A DNA stretch of 64,000 nucleotides from Actinoplanes cyaneus (GTDB taxonomy: Bacteria > Actinomycetota > Actinomycetes > Mycobacteriales > Micromonosporaceae). The DNA is taken from the NCBI RefSeq assembly GCF_016862095.1, contig NZ_BOMH01000002.1, positions 287,581-351,580 on the forward strand. Reading direction: 5' to 3'. Below are positions 1 to 10,223 of the stretch, piece after piece; within the stretch, counting starts at the first letter, position 1; each line of letters starts with the position of its first letter. Position numbers and translations under genes: made by a program. The notes under the pieces are model-generated. The model was not told the DNA's origin, did no database searches, and was given only the letters and a program-made list of their open reading frames with translations.

Positions 1-295
1 CGCCCTTGGACGAGATCACGCCGTTGGCGCTGGCCGGGCCGGGGGTGTCCAGGCCGACCGCGCGGACCAGGGACTTCGGCGTGCTGGTCAGCTCGAGGAT
101 GCCGGTGAACGCCTCGGCCAGGGACTCGACGGCCGACTCGGGCCCGTCGAGGACCCGGGACGGGTTCTCCACCAGGTTGTTCACCAGGAACTGCCCGGTC
201 GCGTCGAGAACGGTGGCGTTGTTGCATGTCCCCCCGTTGTCGAGACCGACGACAACCCAGGACGACGGGGTCCGTACCGCTTCAGCCTGATCCAC
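1..295 (-). CDS. ROK-family sugar kinase, N-terminal part (cut by window edge)
   Basis: Only the first 98 codons are inside the window; the gene continues beyond base 1. It starts with GTG at 295. The N-terminus carries the ROK/actin-fold phosphate-binding pattern, VVVGLDNGGT at about residues 15-24, followed by a strand with LVENPSRV and later VGLDTPGP, which matches the second conserved strand of ROK kinases. ROK proteins phosphorylate sugars such as glucose, allose or N-acetylmannosamine, or act as sugar-responsive repressors. No helix-turn-helix precedes the ATPase fold here, so a kinase is more likely than a repressor. The substrate cannot be told from this fragment. It is divergent from the DUF1800 gene. 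Confidence 0.75.
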   Translation of the reverse strand, partial: MDQAEAVRTPSSWVVVGLDNGGTCNNATVLDATGQFLVNNLVENPSRVLDGPESAVESLAEAFTGILELTSTPKSLVRAVGLDTPGPASANGVISSKG

Positions 296-410
296 GAACG
301 GAAGCCTACGTCCGGCATGTGTGTCCGGTCACGGGTGCGCCCGGATTGCGGACGCGTTAGTCACGGTTGCGGTCCCGACGACGTTTGACAGAGTCGTCGA
401 AGGGAATCGC

Positions 411-1919
411 ATGACGCTCACCCGACGTACTCTCCTCGCCGGAACCGCCGCCGTGACCGCCGGGTTGATCATGGAAGCGCCGGCGCAGGCCGCACCGGCC
501 GCCGCGCAGGCCGCACCGGCTGCCGCGGGCGACCCCGCGCACCTGCTGCGCCGCGCCACCTTCGGGGCGACCCCGCGGTCCCTGGCCGAGTTCCGCAAGC
601 TGGGCGCGCAGGCCTGGCTGGACCGCCAGCTCGACCCGGCCCGGATCGACGACGCCGCCTGTGACGAGCTGCTCGAGCGTCTCCCGCTGGCCGGCGCCTC
701 CCCAGCCGCGGTCCGCGCCGCGCTGCCCAAGGACTCCTACGAGGCGTTCCGCCAGCTCGGCCTGGCCGCCGTCGCCCGGGCCGCCTGGAGCGAGCGTCAG
801 CTCTTCGAGACGGTCGCCGCGTTCTGGGCCAACCACCTGCACGTCGCGGCGCCGTCGGGCGGCATCTGGGACACCCGGAGCGACTACGACGCCCAGGTGA
901 TCCGCAAGCACACGTTCGGCCGCTTCGCCGACATGCTCCGCGCCGCCGCGCGGCACCCCGCCATGCTCACGTACCTGGACCAGCGCTCGTCGACGAAGGC
1001 GCACCCGAACGAGAACTACGCCCGCGAGCTGATGGAGCTGCACACGGTCGGCCTGGTCTACGACGAGTCCGACGTGCAGGACGCGGCGCGGCTGCTGACC
1101 GGCATGACGGTGAGCAAGGCCGGCGGGTACGTCTACGACGCGTCGAAGCACGCCACCGGCCGGGTCGACATCCTCGGTTTCCGGCACGCCAACGATCACG
1201 CCGACGGTGAGTCCGCCGCCCTCGCGTTCCTGGACCACCTGGCGAAGCACCCGGACACGGCCCGGACGATCGCCCGCAAGCTCTGTGTCCGGTTCGTCGC
1301 CGACGAGCCCCCGGCCGCCCTGGTCACCCGTCTCGCGAAGGTCTACCTGGACAGCGGCACCGCGATCACCCCGGTCCTGCGGGCGCTGTTCACCTCGGCC
1401 GAGTTCGCCGCCTCCGCCGGGCAGAAGACGCGCACGCCGTTCGAGGATCTGGTCGCCGCCGTACGCGCTCTGGGCCTGGGCCCCGACAAGGACGGCGTGC
1501 AGGGCCTGGACGCGCTCTACGACACGCTCGTGCAGGCCGGGAACGCCCCGTTCCGGTGGGCGCCGCCGAACGGCTTCCCGGACGCCGCCGCGATCTGGGC
1601 GTCACCGTCGGGGTTCCTGATGCGCTGCAACCTGCACCTGAACCTGGCCGCGGGCTGGTATCCGAAGCAGCTGACCCGCCCCGCCGACCTGCTGCGATCG
1701 CTGGTGCCGGTGCTGCCGGCGACGTACGGCGGCCTGGTCGACGCCCTCGCGGTCCGGCTGATCGGGACCAAGCTGCCGGCCGCGCACACCGAGGCCGTGC
1801 TCAGCGTCGCGAAGAAGGTGCCGAACTCTCCCCTCGAGACCGGCGACAAGCATCTCGCCGGCCACGCCCCGTACCTGATCGCGCTCGTCCTCGACGCGCC
1901 GTCCTTCCAGCTGAGGTGA
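411..1919 (+). CDS. DUF1800-family exported protein
   Basis: Protein of 502 residues. The ATG at 411 is chosen because a Tat-type signal follows at once (TRRTLLAGTAAVTAG), with a purine-rich GAAGGGA before it; the open frame extends 30 codons further upstream but that part is not signal-like. The mature part shows the family pattern HLLRRATFGATP at about residues 45-56 and WANHLHV and NENYARELMEL further in. The enzymatic role of DUF1800 is not established. It is followed two bases later by a DUF1501 protein, the usual partner of this family, so the two probably act together outside the membrane after Tat export. Confidence 0.88.
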   Translation: MTLTRRTLLAGTAAVTAGLIMEAPAQAAPAAAQAAPAAAGDPAHLLRRATFGATPRSLAEFRKLGAQAWLDRQLDPARIDDAACDELLERLPLAGASPAAVRAALPKDSYEAFRQLGLAAVARAAWSERQLFETVAAFWANHLHVAAPSGGIWDTRSDYDAQVIRKHTFGRFADMLRAAARHPAMLTYLDQRSSTKAHPNENYARELMELHTVGLVYDESDVQDAARLLTGMTVSKAGGYVYDASKHATGRVDILGFRHANDHADGESAALAFLDHLAKHPDTARTIARKLCVRFVADEPPAALVTRLAKVYLDSGTAITPVLRALFTSAEFAASAGQKTRTPFEDLVAAVRALGLGPDKDGVQGLDALYDTLVQAGNAPFRWAPPNGFPDAAAIWASPSGFLMRCNLHLNLAAGWYPKQLTRPADLLRSLVPVLPATYGGLVDALAVRLIGTKLPAAHTEAVLSVAKKVPNSPLETGDKHLAGHAPYLIALVLDAPSFQLR

Positions 1920-1921
1920 CC

Positions 1922-3109
1922 ATGAGAACTTCCCGTCGCACACTGCTCGGCGGAGCGCTGGCAGGGCTCGCCGGGACCACGCTGAGCACGCGGACGGCCT
2001 TCGCCGCGGAGAGCTGGTCCGGCGACACCCTGGTCGTGATCTCGCTGCGCGGCGGCTTCGACGGCCTCTCCGCGATCGTCCCGATCGGCGATCCCGGCTA
2101 CTACGCGGCACGGCCGGCCATCGCCGTACCGAAGGAGAAAGTCATCGGCGGTGACGGGAGCTTCGGCCTGCACCCGGCGCTGAGCCCGCTCCTTCCGCTC
2201 TGGAAGAGCGGGAAGCTGGCCGCCGTGCACGCGGTCGGGCAGCCGAACCCGACCCGGTCGCACTTCGCCGCGATGGAGGCCCTGGAGAACGCTGCGCCCG
2301 GCACCTCGCTGCGCAGCGGCTGGCTGGACCGCATGCTCGGCCTGACCGGCGCCACCGCCCCGCTGGCCGGGGTGTCGCTGGGACACGCGATGCCCTCGCG
2401 GATCCTGATGGGCCCGGCCGCCGACGTGGCGATGACCGGCATCGACGGCTTCACGCTGGCCGGCGACGGGAAGCGGCCGATGGCGGCCGCGCTGCGTGCC
2501 ATGTATGGGGACGACCCGGCGGCGAGGTCCGCCGATCGCGCGCTCGCCGCTGTCGCGAAGATCAAGGATGCGCCGTACGACGGGACGGCCGCCTACCCCG
2601 CCACCGAGCTCGGCAAGGCCCTGCGTGACGTCGCGCGCTTGATCAAGGCGAAGGCCGGCCTGGTCACGGCCGCCGTCGACTGCGGCGATTGGGACATGCA
2701 CGAGGGCCTCGGCACCGCGGTCAAGGGCCAGCGGATGTACGACGAGCTGGCCGATCTGGCCGCCGCGCTGGGCGCGTTCATGACGGATCTGGGGGACGCG
2801 ACCGCGAACGTGACGGTGCTGACGATCAGCGAGTTCGGCCGCCGGGTCCAGGAGAACTCGTCGCGCGGCGCCGACCACGGGCACGGCAACGCGATGCTGC
2901 TGCTCGGTGGCGGGATCCGCGGCGGCCGGGTGTACGCGAACTGGCCCGGCCTGTCCCCCGGCGCCCTGGTGGCCGGGGATCTCGCCGCGACCAGCGACTA
3001 CCGCGCGGTGATCGGCGAGCTGCTGCAGAAGCGCTGCGGCGTCGGCGCGCTCGGCTCGGTCTTCCCGGGCGTCAAGCCGACCTCGTTCGGGCTGGCCACG
3101 GCCCGGTGA
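1922..3109 (+). CDS. DUF1501-family exported protein
   Basis: Protein of 395 residues starting at the ATG two bases after the DUF1800 stop, with GAGG in the overlapping 3' end of that gene as ribosome-binding site. The N-terminus is a Tat signal (TSRRTLLGGALAGLAG). The body carries DUF1501 hallmarks: LVVISLRGGFDGLS near residue 37, a central GQPNPTRSHF, and a C-terminal SEFGRRVQENSSRGADHGHG, which resembles the metal-binding end of the alkaline-phosphatase/sulfatase fold. The family is often described as sulfatase-like, but its substrate is unknown. Transcriptional and probably translational coupling to the DUF1800 gene is inferred from the spacing. Confidence 0.88.
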   Translation: MRTSRRTLLGGALAGLAGTTLSTRTAFAAESWSGDTLVVISLRGGFDGLSAIVPIGDPGYYAARPAIAVPKEKVIGGDGSFGLHPALSPLLPLWKSGKLAAVHAVGQPNPTRSHFAAMEALENAAPGTSLRSGWLDRMLGLTGATAPLAGVSLGHAMPSRILMGPAADVAMTGIDGFTLAGDGKRPMAAALRAMYGDDPAARSADRALAAVAKIKDAPYDGTAAYPATELGKALRDVARLIKAKAGLVTAAVDCGDWDMHEGLGTAVKGQRMYDELADLAAALGAFMTDLGDATANVTVLTISEFGRRVQENSSRGADHGHGNAMLLLGGGIRGGRVYANWPGLSPGALVAGDLAATSDYRAVIGELLQKRCGVGALGSVFPGVKPTSFGLATAR

Positions 3110-3128
3110 GGAAGACGCCTGGTAAAGC

Positions 3129-3165
3129 AATACGGGACCGCCACGTGAGGTGGCGGCCCCGTATT
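3129..3165. terminator. Bidirectional hairpin between DUF1501 and gguB
   Basis: Inverted repeat with arms 3129-3144 and 3150-3165 and one A.C mismatch, around a five-base loop. It lies between two convergent stop codons (3109 and 3182), so it can end transcription from both sides. The left arm begins with AATA and the right arm ends with TATT. Confidence 0.7.
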
Positions 3166-3181
3166 CCGAGGGGTTGATCGC

Positions 3182-4425
3182 TTACTTCGCGCCGGCGGTG
3201 CGGCGCTTGCTCCACACGTCGAAGGCGACGGCGGCGAGCAGCACGATGCCCTTCGCCAGCATGACCTTCTCGGTCTGCCAGCCGAGCAGGCCGGCGCCGT
3301 TGTTGATGACACCCATGATGAGGCCACCGGTGATCGCGCCGACCACCTTGCCGACACCGCCCTGGACCGCGGCGCCACCGATGAAGGCGGCCGCGATGGC
3401 GTCCAGCTCGAAGCTGTTACCGGCGGTGGGGCCGGCCAGGTTCAGGCGGCCGGCGAAGATGATGCCGGCGACCGCGGACAGCACGCCCATGTTGACGAAC
3501 AGCCAGAACACGACCGACTTGACCTTGACGCCGGAGAGCGTCGCGGCCTGCAGGTTGCCACCGACCGCGTAGATCTGGCGGCCGAAGACCGCCCGGTTGG
3601 TGACGAACGTGTAGCCGACGACCAGGATCGCCAGCAGCACGAGCACCCACGGCAGGTTGCGGAACCGGGCGAGCTGCACGACCAGGAACATGACGAGCAC
3701 GGCCGGGCCGGCGACCTTCAGGATGAACAGCCACATCGGGTCGACGGCCTGGTGGTAGCGGACGCGACCGGCGCGGGCACGCCACTGCACGAAGACCATG
3801 GCGACCACGACGAGGACACCGACGATGATGCTGAACAGGTCGGCGCCGCCGAGCCCGCCGAGCCCGATGTTGCCCAGGAAACCGGGGGTGAAGCCGTTGG
3901 CCAGGGTGCGGATCTCGTCCGGGAACGGGCCGATGCCCTTGTTACCGAGGATCATGTAGGTGATCGCCCGGAACAGCAGCATGCCCGCCAGGGTGACGAT
4001 GAAGGCCGGGATGCCGAAGTAGGCGACCCAGTAACCCTGCCAGGCACCGATGACCGCGCCGAAGATCAGCGTGATGACCACGGCGAGCGGCCAGGCCAGG
4101 TGCCAGTCGACCATCATGACGGCGGCGAACGCGCCGGTCGCGGCGACGACCGAGCCGACCGAGAGGTCGATGTGGCCGGCGATGATGATCAGCACCATGC
4201 CGATCGCGAGCACCAGGATGTACGAGTACTGCACGATGATGTTGCTGAGGTTCTGCGGCGCCAGCAGGTCGCCACCGGTCGCCACGGTGAAACCCAGCAC
4301 GAGCAGGGCCAGCGCGATGTAGATGCCACTCGACCTGATGTCGAAGTTGACCTTGCGCGTCGCCTTGTTCTGGGCACCGGCCGGTCCCTTGTCGACTGAC
4401 AGATCGGCATTGGTGGGTGCGACGG

Positions 4426-4429
<4 letters not shown>
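3182..4429 (-). CDS. gguB: Multiple-monosaccharide ABC transporter permease (GguB type)
   Basis: Integral membrane permease of 415 residues, with about ten hydrophobic segments starting near residue 33 ([20 protein letters not shown]). It shows the BPD_transp_2 pattern of ribose/xylose-type importers ([13 protein letters not shown] near residue 85, and GFTPGFLGN). It would form the sugar channel with GguA and receive sugar from ChvE. The start is GTG at 4429, overlapping the gguA stop by four bases and preceded by a strong AGGAGGTG, so translation is coupled. It is the last gene of the arabinose operon. Substrates of this family include arabinose, galactose and xylose; the araA context favours arabinose. 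Confidence 0.9.
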
Positions 4430-5961
<1,532 letters not shown>

Positions 5962-5988
5962 GAAGACCCTCCTATGGGCCGATGAGCC

Positions 5989-6020
5989 CGCGCCCCGCCC
6001 GCGGTGGCGGGCGGGGCGCG
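5989..6020 (-). promoter_or_regulatory. Intra-operon stem-loop between chvE and gguA
   Basis: Perfect 14-bp, almost pure G/C inverted repeat (arms 5989-6002 and 6007-6020) with a four-base loop. It lies eight bases after the chvE stop and 28 bases before the gguA start. In binding-protein operons such hairpins commonly stabilise the upstream message or attenuate read-through, so that binding protein is made in excess over the membrane parts. No T-run follows, so complete termination is unlikely. Confidence 0.7.
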
Positions 6021-6028
6021 GAGTCAAA

Positions 6029-7153
6029 TCACTTCAGCTGGTCAGCGGTGTAGTAACCACCGTCGACGATGACCTTCTGGTAGTTGTCCTTGTCGACGAT
6101 GACCGACTGGAGCAGCTGGGCCGGGACGACCTTCTTGCCGTTGTCGTAGTCGGTGGTGTTGTTCGTCTGCGGAGTCTGGCCCTTCAGGATGGCGTCGGCC
6201 ATCTCGCCGGTGACCTTGGCCAGCTGACGGGTGTCCTTGTAGATGGTGGAGTACTGCTCACCCTTGATGATCGACTTGACCGACGCGAGCTCGGCGTCCT
6301 GGCCGGTGACGGTCGGGTACTTGCCGTCGGTGCCGTAACCGGCCGACTTCAGCGCGGAGAGGATGCCGATCGAGATGCCGTCGTACGGGGAGAGAACGCC
6401 GTTGACCTTGGCGCCGGCCTTGTAGGTCGAGGTGAGGATGTTCTCCATGCGCTTCTGGGCCGTCTCCGGGTCCCAGCGCAGCGTCGCGACCGTCTTGAAG
6501 TCCTTCTGGCCCGACTTGACGACCAGCGTGCCGTCCTTGATGTACGGGTCGAGGATGCTCATCGCGCCGTTGAAGAAGAACGTCGCGTTGTTGTCGTCCG
6601 GCGAGCCGGCGAACAGCTCGACGTTGAACGGGCCCTTCCCGTCGCCCTTGCTGCCGTCGGCCTTGAGCACGCCGAGACCGGTCAGCAGCGAGGTGGCCTG
6701 CTGCACACCGACCTTGAAGTTGTCGAAGGTGGTGTAGTAGTCGACGTTCGCGTTGCCACGGATCAGCCGGTCGTACGCGATGACCGGGATGTTCGCGGCC
6801 TTGGCGTTGTCCAGCTGGCTGGAGAGCGCGGTGCCGTCGATCGACGCGATGATCAGGAGCTTGGCGCCCTTGGTGATCTGGCTGTCGAGCTGCTGGGTCT
6901 GCGTCGGGATGTCGTTCTCCGCGTACTGCAGGTCGACCTTGTAGCCCAGGCCCTCGAGCTGCGACTTGAGGTTGTCGCCGTCGTGGATCCAGCGCTCCGA
7001 CGACTTGGTCGGCATGGTGATGCCGACCAGCGCGCCGGAGTTGTTCCCGCTGGACGCCTCCTTGTCCGTGGTCTTCTCCGCGGAGCCACAGGCGGCCATG
7101 GTCGTGACCAGCGTGGCGGCGCTGACTGCCGCCATGAGCCGGGTGTATTTCAC
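6029..7153 (-). CDS. chvE: Sugar-binding lipoprotein of the arabinose ABC importer (ChvE type)
   Basis: Protein of 374 residues. The start is GTG at 7153 with GAGGAG nine bases upstream. The N-terminus is a lipoprotein signal ending in the lipobox TMAAC, so the mature protein would be anchored to the outer face of the membrane. The body has the periplasmic-binding-protein type 1 fold: [20 protein letters not shown] at about residues 43-62, then [10 protein letters not shown] and [12 protein letters not shown], which match ChvE-like multiple-sugar binding proteins. It captures sugar and hands it to GguB/GguA. It sits between araA and the transporter genes. Confidence 0.92.
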   Translation of the reverse strand: MKYTRLMAAVSAATLVTTMAACGSAEKTTDKEASSGNNSGALVGITMPTKSSERWIHDGDNLKSQLEGLGYKVDLQYAENDIPTQTQQLDSQITKGAKLLIIASIDGTALSSQLDNAKAANIPVIAYDRLIRGNANVDYYTTFDNFKVGVQQATSLLTGLGVLKADGSKGDGKGPFNVELFAGSPDDNNATFFFNGAMSILDPYIKDGTLVVKSGQKDFKTVATLRWDPETAQKRMENILTSTYKAGAKVNGVLSPYDGISIGILSALKSAGYGTDGKYPTVTGQDAELASVKSIIKGEQYSTIYKDTRQLAKVTGEMADAILKGQTPQTNNTTDYDNGKKVVPAQLLQSVIVDKDNYQKVIVDGGYYTADQLK

Positions 7154-7179
7154 GGTGGTTCTCCTCTTTGAGAGCGGTG

Positions 7180-8667
7180 TTACAGGGGGCGGGCCAGGCG
7201 GTGGTACGCCTGGTTCCACCGCACTCGATCGGCGAAGTCGTCGGTCGTGGTGCGGTCATCGATGAGCAGGAGCTCGGTCTGGGCCATCGTCGCGAAGTCC
7301 CGGAGGACCTCCGCGCCGACAGCCTGCGTGAGGACGGTGTGGTGGGGTCCTCCCGCGGTGAGCCAGCACTCGGCCGATGTCGACAGCGACGGCGCAGGCT
7401 TCCACACCGCACGGGCAACTGGCAAGTTCGGCAGCGGCTCGTCCGGCGGTACTACTTCGATCACGTTCGCCACCAGGCGGAACCGGTCACCGAGGTCGGC
7501 GAGACCGACGACGACACCGGAGCCGGGAGTGGCGTCGAAAACCAGGCGCACGGGGTCTTCGCGCCCGCCGATGCCCAGCGGATGGATCTCCACCCGGGGC
7601 CGCGAGGAGGCGATGGTCGGGCAGACCTCGAGCATGTGCGCCCCGAGGATCTTCGGCTCGCCCGGCCCGAAGTGGTAGGTGTAGTCCTCCATGAACGAGG
7701 TGCCGCGGCCGGTGCCGGCACCCATCGCCTTCACGGTGGCCAGCAGCGCGGAGGTCTTCCAGTCGCCCTCGCCACCGAAGCCGTACCCGTCGGCCATCAG
7801 GCGCTGCACGGCCAGGCCGGGCAGCTGGCGCAGACCGCCGAGGTCCTCGAAGTTCGTGGTGAAGGCCCCGAAGTCGCCCTCGGTGAGGAACTGCCGCAGA
7901 CCGGCCTCGATCCGCGCGCCGTAGCGCAGCGAGTCGTGCCGCTCGCCGCCCGTCGCCAGCTCGGGGGCCAGCTCGTAGAGCTCGGCGTACTCCCCGACAA
8001 GGTCGTCGATCGTCTTCTCGTCGACCGCGTCGACGACGGCGACCAGGTCGTTCACCCCGTACGTGTTGACGGAGACACCGAAGCGCAGCTCCGCCTCGAC
8101 CTTGTCGCCCTCGGTCACCGCGACGTCGCGCATGTTGTCACCGAAGCGGGCCAGCCGCAGGGTGCGCAGGCGCTGCAGACCGGTCGCGGCCTTCGCCCAG
8201 CCGTCGATCCGGGCGACCACCGACGGGTCGGAGACGTGCCCGGCGACCGTCTTGCGCGGCACGCCGAGCCGCGCCTGGATGAACCCGAACTCCCGGTCGC
8301 CGTGCGCGGCCTGGTTGAGGTTCATGAAGTCCATGTCGATGGACTCCCACGGCAGCGACGTGTTGTGCTGCGTGTGCAGGTGCAGCAGCGGCTTGCGCAG
8401 CGCGTCCAGCCCGGAGATCCACATCTTGGCCGGCGAGAACGTGTGCATCCACGCGATCACACCGATGACGTCGGGGTTCGCGTTCGCGTCCAGCATCACC
8501 TGCTTGATCGCGCCCGAGTCGGTCAGCACCGGGCGGGCGACCAGCTCGGCGCCGAGGCCGGCGGCCAGGGTGCGCTGGATCTCAGCGGACTGGTCGGCGA
8601 CCTGCTGGAGCGTCTCCGGCCCGTACAGGTGCTGGCTGCCGGTCAGAAACCAGATCTGCGGTTTCAT
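7180..8667 (-). CDS. araA: L-arabinose isomerase
   Basis: Full-length AraA of 495 residues (family about 500). It converts L-arabinose to L-ribulose in the cytosol with a divalent metal ion. The N-terminus [19 protein letters not shown] is diagnostic. Metal and active-site regions are present in [29 protein letters not shown] and the late AGGPHHTVL. The ATG is preceded by AAAGGAAA. It is the first intact gene of the operon; the expected ribulokinase and ribulose-5-phosphate epimerase genes (araB, araD) are not in this window, so the second and third steps must be encoded elsewhere or be missing. Confidence 0.97.
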   Translation of the reverse strand: MKPQIWFLTGSQHLYGPETLQQVADQSAEIQRTLAAGLGAELVARPVLTDSGAIKQVMLDANANPDVIGVIAWMHTFSPAKMWISGLDALRKPLLHLHTQHNTSLPWESIDMDFMNLNQAAHGDREFGFIQARLGVPRKTVAGHVSDPSVVARIDGWAKAATGLQRLRTLRLARFGDNMRDVAVTEGDKVEAELRFGVSVNTYGVNDLVAVVDAVDEKTIDDLVGEYAELYELAPELATGGERHDSLRYGARIEAGLRQFLTEGDFGAFTTNFEDLGGLRQLPGLAVQRLMADGYGFGGEGDWKTSALLATVKAMGAGTGRGTSFMEDYTYHFGPGEPKILGAHMLEVCPTIASSRPRVEIHPLGIGGREDPVRLVFDATPGSGVVVGLADLGDRFRLVANVIEVVPPDEPLPNLPVARAVWKPAPSLSTSAECWLTAGGPHHTVLTQAVGAEVLRDFATMAQTELLLIDDRTTTDDFADRVRWNQAYHRLARPL

Positions 8668-8718
8668 GGTGTTTCCTTTGGTGTCGATGGTGGTGCTGTC
8701 AGCGGACCCGGTCAGGCG

Positions 8719-8923
8719 TCACTGGTTGTAATCGTGCAGCACCGAACGCTCGGCGAAGAGCCGGACGTATATCTTGGCCGCCCACGGCTTGCTGTGCGGC
8801 CCGGCGAAGTCTCCCCAGAGGCCCCACCCTTGCGTCGCGCCGGACCTCAACAGCAACCGGGCGACGCCTCAGGAGCGTGCGACCGGCGCCGATGGCAGAG
8901 GCCATGATCGGCTCGACGGACAT
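8719..8923 (-). pseudogene. Possible gene remnant between the arabinose promoter and araA
   Basis: Behind the operon promoter there is a plausible translation start: ATG at 8923 with GGAGG nine bases upstream, beginning MSVEPIMASAIGAG. In that frame the sequence soon becomes arginine-rich and loses coding character. A second frame, open from 8868 to the stop at 8719-8721, reads like a real protein end (GWGLWGDFAGPHSKP, then YVRLFAERSVLHDYNQ). A start and a C-terminus in different frames suggest a gene that lost its middle. I do not recognise the parent family. It could also be an untranslated leader with chance reading frames. Confidence 0.35.
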
Positions 8924-8988
8924 GGGTCTTAACCTCCACGGGGGGAGCTGGATCGTGGCAGGCGCCACACCCAGCGGGGAGAAACCCA

Positions 8989-9016
8989 GTGTTATCGCTA
9001 ACAATTGGGCTGTCAA
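8989..9016 (-). promoter_or_regulatory. Candidate promoter of the arabinose operon
   Basis: On the minus strand a perfect -35 box TTGACA (9016-9011) is followed after 16 bases by TAACAC (8994-8989). The LacI-type operator at 8990-9003 covers the -10 box and the 3' part of the spacer, so bound repressor would block RNA polymerase. Transcription would begin near 8982. Confidence 0.6.
8990..9003. promoter_or_regulatory. LacI-family operator in front of the arabinose operon
   Basis: The 14-mer TGTTATCGCTAACA is a near-perfect palindrome with the central CG typical of LacI/GalR operators. The symmetry extends outwards with CCCA on the left and TGGG on the right. It differs at one base from the operator at 10151-10164, which suggests that both bind the repressor encoded between them. 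Confidence 0.8.
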
Positions 9017-9069
9017 CGGCTCTTGGCAACAACAAAGTAACGGCCGCTTAACCGGGCCCTGGGAGGGTC

Positions 9070-10083
9070 TCAGGCGGGCGGTGCCACGCTCTCACGCACC
9101 ACCAATTGTGCCGGAACGATCACCGTTTCCGCCGCCCCGGTCTCGTCCTTGAGCTGACCCAGCAGGAGCGTCAGCGCGGCCCGGGCCACGTCGCCGAAGG
9201 ACTGCCGCACCGTGGTCAGCGGCGGGATGAAGTACGACGCCTCGGGAACGTCGTCGAAACCGACCACGCTGACGTCGTGCGGCACCCGGCGGCCGCGCTC
9301 GTGCAGCGCCCGCAGCACGCCCAGGGCCAGGTGGTCGTTGGCCGCGAAGATCGCGGTCACCTCGGGCATCCGGGCCAGCATCTGGCCGGCGCGATACCCC
9401 TCGGCGGCCGACCAGTCGGCGCTCAGCAGCGGCGGCACCTCCCGCCCGGCCTCCTGCAGGGTCTGCCGCCAGCCCTGGATGCGCCCGGCCGAGTCGAACC
9501 ACTCGGTCGGCCCGGAGACGTGCCAGACGGTCTCGTGCCCGGCCTCCAGCAGGTGCCGGACCGCGGCCCGGGCACCCGCCACCTGGTCCACCGTGACCAG
9601 CGACCGGCCGGCCGCCGGGTCGCCGTCGATGAAGACCACCGGCACGTCGGCCGGGATCTCGGCGAGCGCCTCGGTGGCCGAGGCGACCTGGGCGATCACG
9701 ACCAGGCCGGCGACCCGCTGGTCCAGGTGGCGCTCGACGACCGCGGAGATCGAGTCGCGGTCCAGCTCGCGGACGCTGCCGACGCTGACCGCGAAACCGG
9801 CGTCGGCGGCGGCCTGCTCGAACTCGGTCAGCATCGACGCCGGGCCGTAGAGCATGCTGTTGCGGGCGACCACCCCGATGAGCTGGGAACGGCCGGTGAC
9901 CAGGGCGCGGGCCGCCCGGTTCGGCCGGTAGTTCAGCTCGGCGATGGCGGCGCGGACGCGGAGGCGGGTCTGCTCCTTGACGTTCGGATGGTCGTTGAGG
10001 ACGCGGGAGACGGTCTGGTGGGAAACCCCGGCCAGTCGTGCCACGTCCGTCATCGCGGGGGAACGGGATCCCTTGGTCTCCAC
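9070..10083 (-). CDS. LacI-family transcriptional repressor, probably of the arabinose operon
   Basis: Protein of 337 residues. The N-terminal LacI helix-turn-helix is clear (MTDVARLAGVSHQTVSRVLN, residues 11-30), followed by the hinge helix NYRPNRAARALVTG. The rest is a periplasmic-binding-protein-like effector domain with IFAANDHLALGVLRAL and VVGFDDVPEASYFIPPLTTV, the end region typical of the family. The start is GTG at 10083 with GAGG upstream. It is transcribed in the same direction as araA, and one matching operator precedes each transcription unit, so repression of the operon and of itself is likely. The inducer is presumably arabinose, which the sequence does not prove. Confidence 0.92.
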   Translation of the reverse strand: METKGSRSPAMTDVARLAGVSHQTVSRVLNDHPNVKEQTRLRVRAAIAELNYRPNRAARALVTGRSQLIGVVARNSMLYGPASMLTEFEQAAADAGFAVSVGSVRELDRDSISAVVERHLDQRVAGLVVIAQVASATEALAEIPADVPVVFIDGDPAAGRSLVTVDQVAGARAAVRHLLEAGHETVWHVSGPTEWFDSAGRIQGWRQTLQEAGREVPPLLSADWSAAEGYRAGQMLARMPEVTAIFAANDHLALGVLRALHERGRRVPHDVSVVGFDDVPEASYFIPPLTTVRQSFGDVARAALTLLLGQLKDETGAAETVIVPAQLVVRESVAPPA

Positions 10084-10150
10084 TTGCGCACCTCGCCAGG
10101 TCCGGATCTGATGGAGCGTAGCGGCAGGCCGCGCGTCTCCCGTGTGGGAA

Positions 10151-10164
10151 TGTTATCGATAACA
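10151..10164. promoter_or_regulatory. LacI-family operator upstream of the repressor gene
   Basis: TGTTATCGATAACA is a perfect 14-bp palindrome, 67 bases upstream of the repressor GTG and 59 bases before the divergent DUF2252 gene. It is the same site type as 8990-9003, so it most likely mediates autoregulation. Confidence 0.8.
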
Positions 10165-10209
10165 ATGCCCGCGCCGCGAGCCCCGCGGCGAGGGCTGCCG
10201 CAAGCCCCG

Positions 10210-10215
10210 TACTCT
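10210..10215 (+). promoter_or_regulatory. Candidate -10 box for a leaderless DUF2252 transcript
   Basis: TACTCT ends eight bases before the ATG at 10224 and no Shine-Dalgarno sequence is present. This spacing would put the first transcribed base at or next to the start codon. Confidence 0.4.
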
Positions 10216-10223
10216 CGGCAGCG

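Noticed and set aside
385..390. TTGACA as -35 box of the DUF1800 gene
   Set aside because: It is 20 bases before the ATG, so the -10 box would fall on the start codon with no leader and no TANNNT there.
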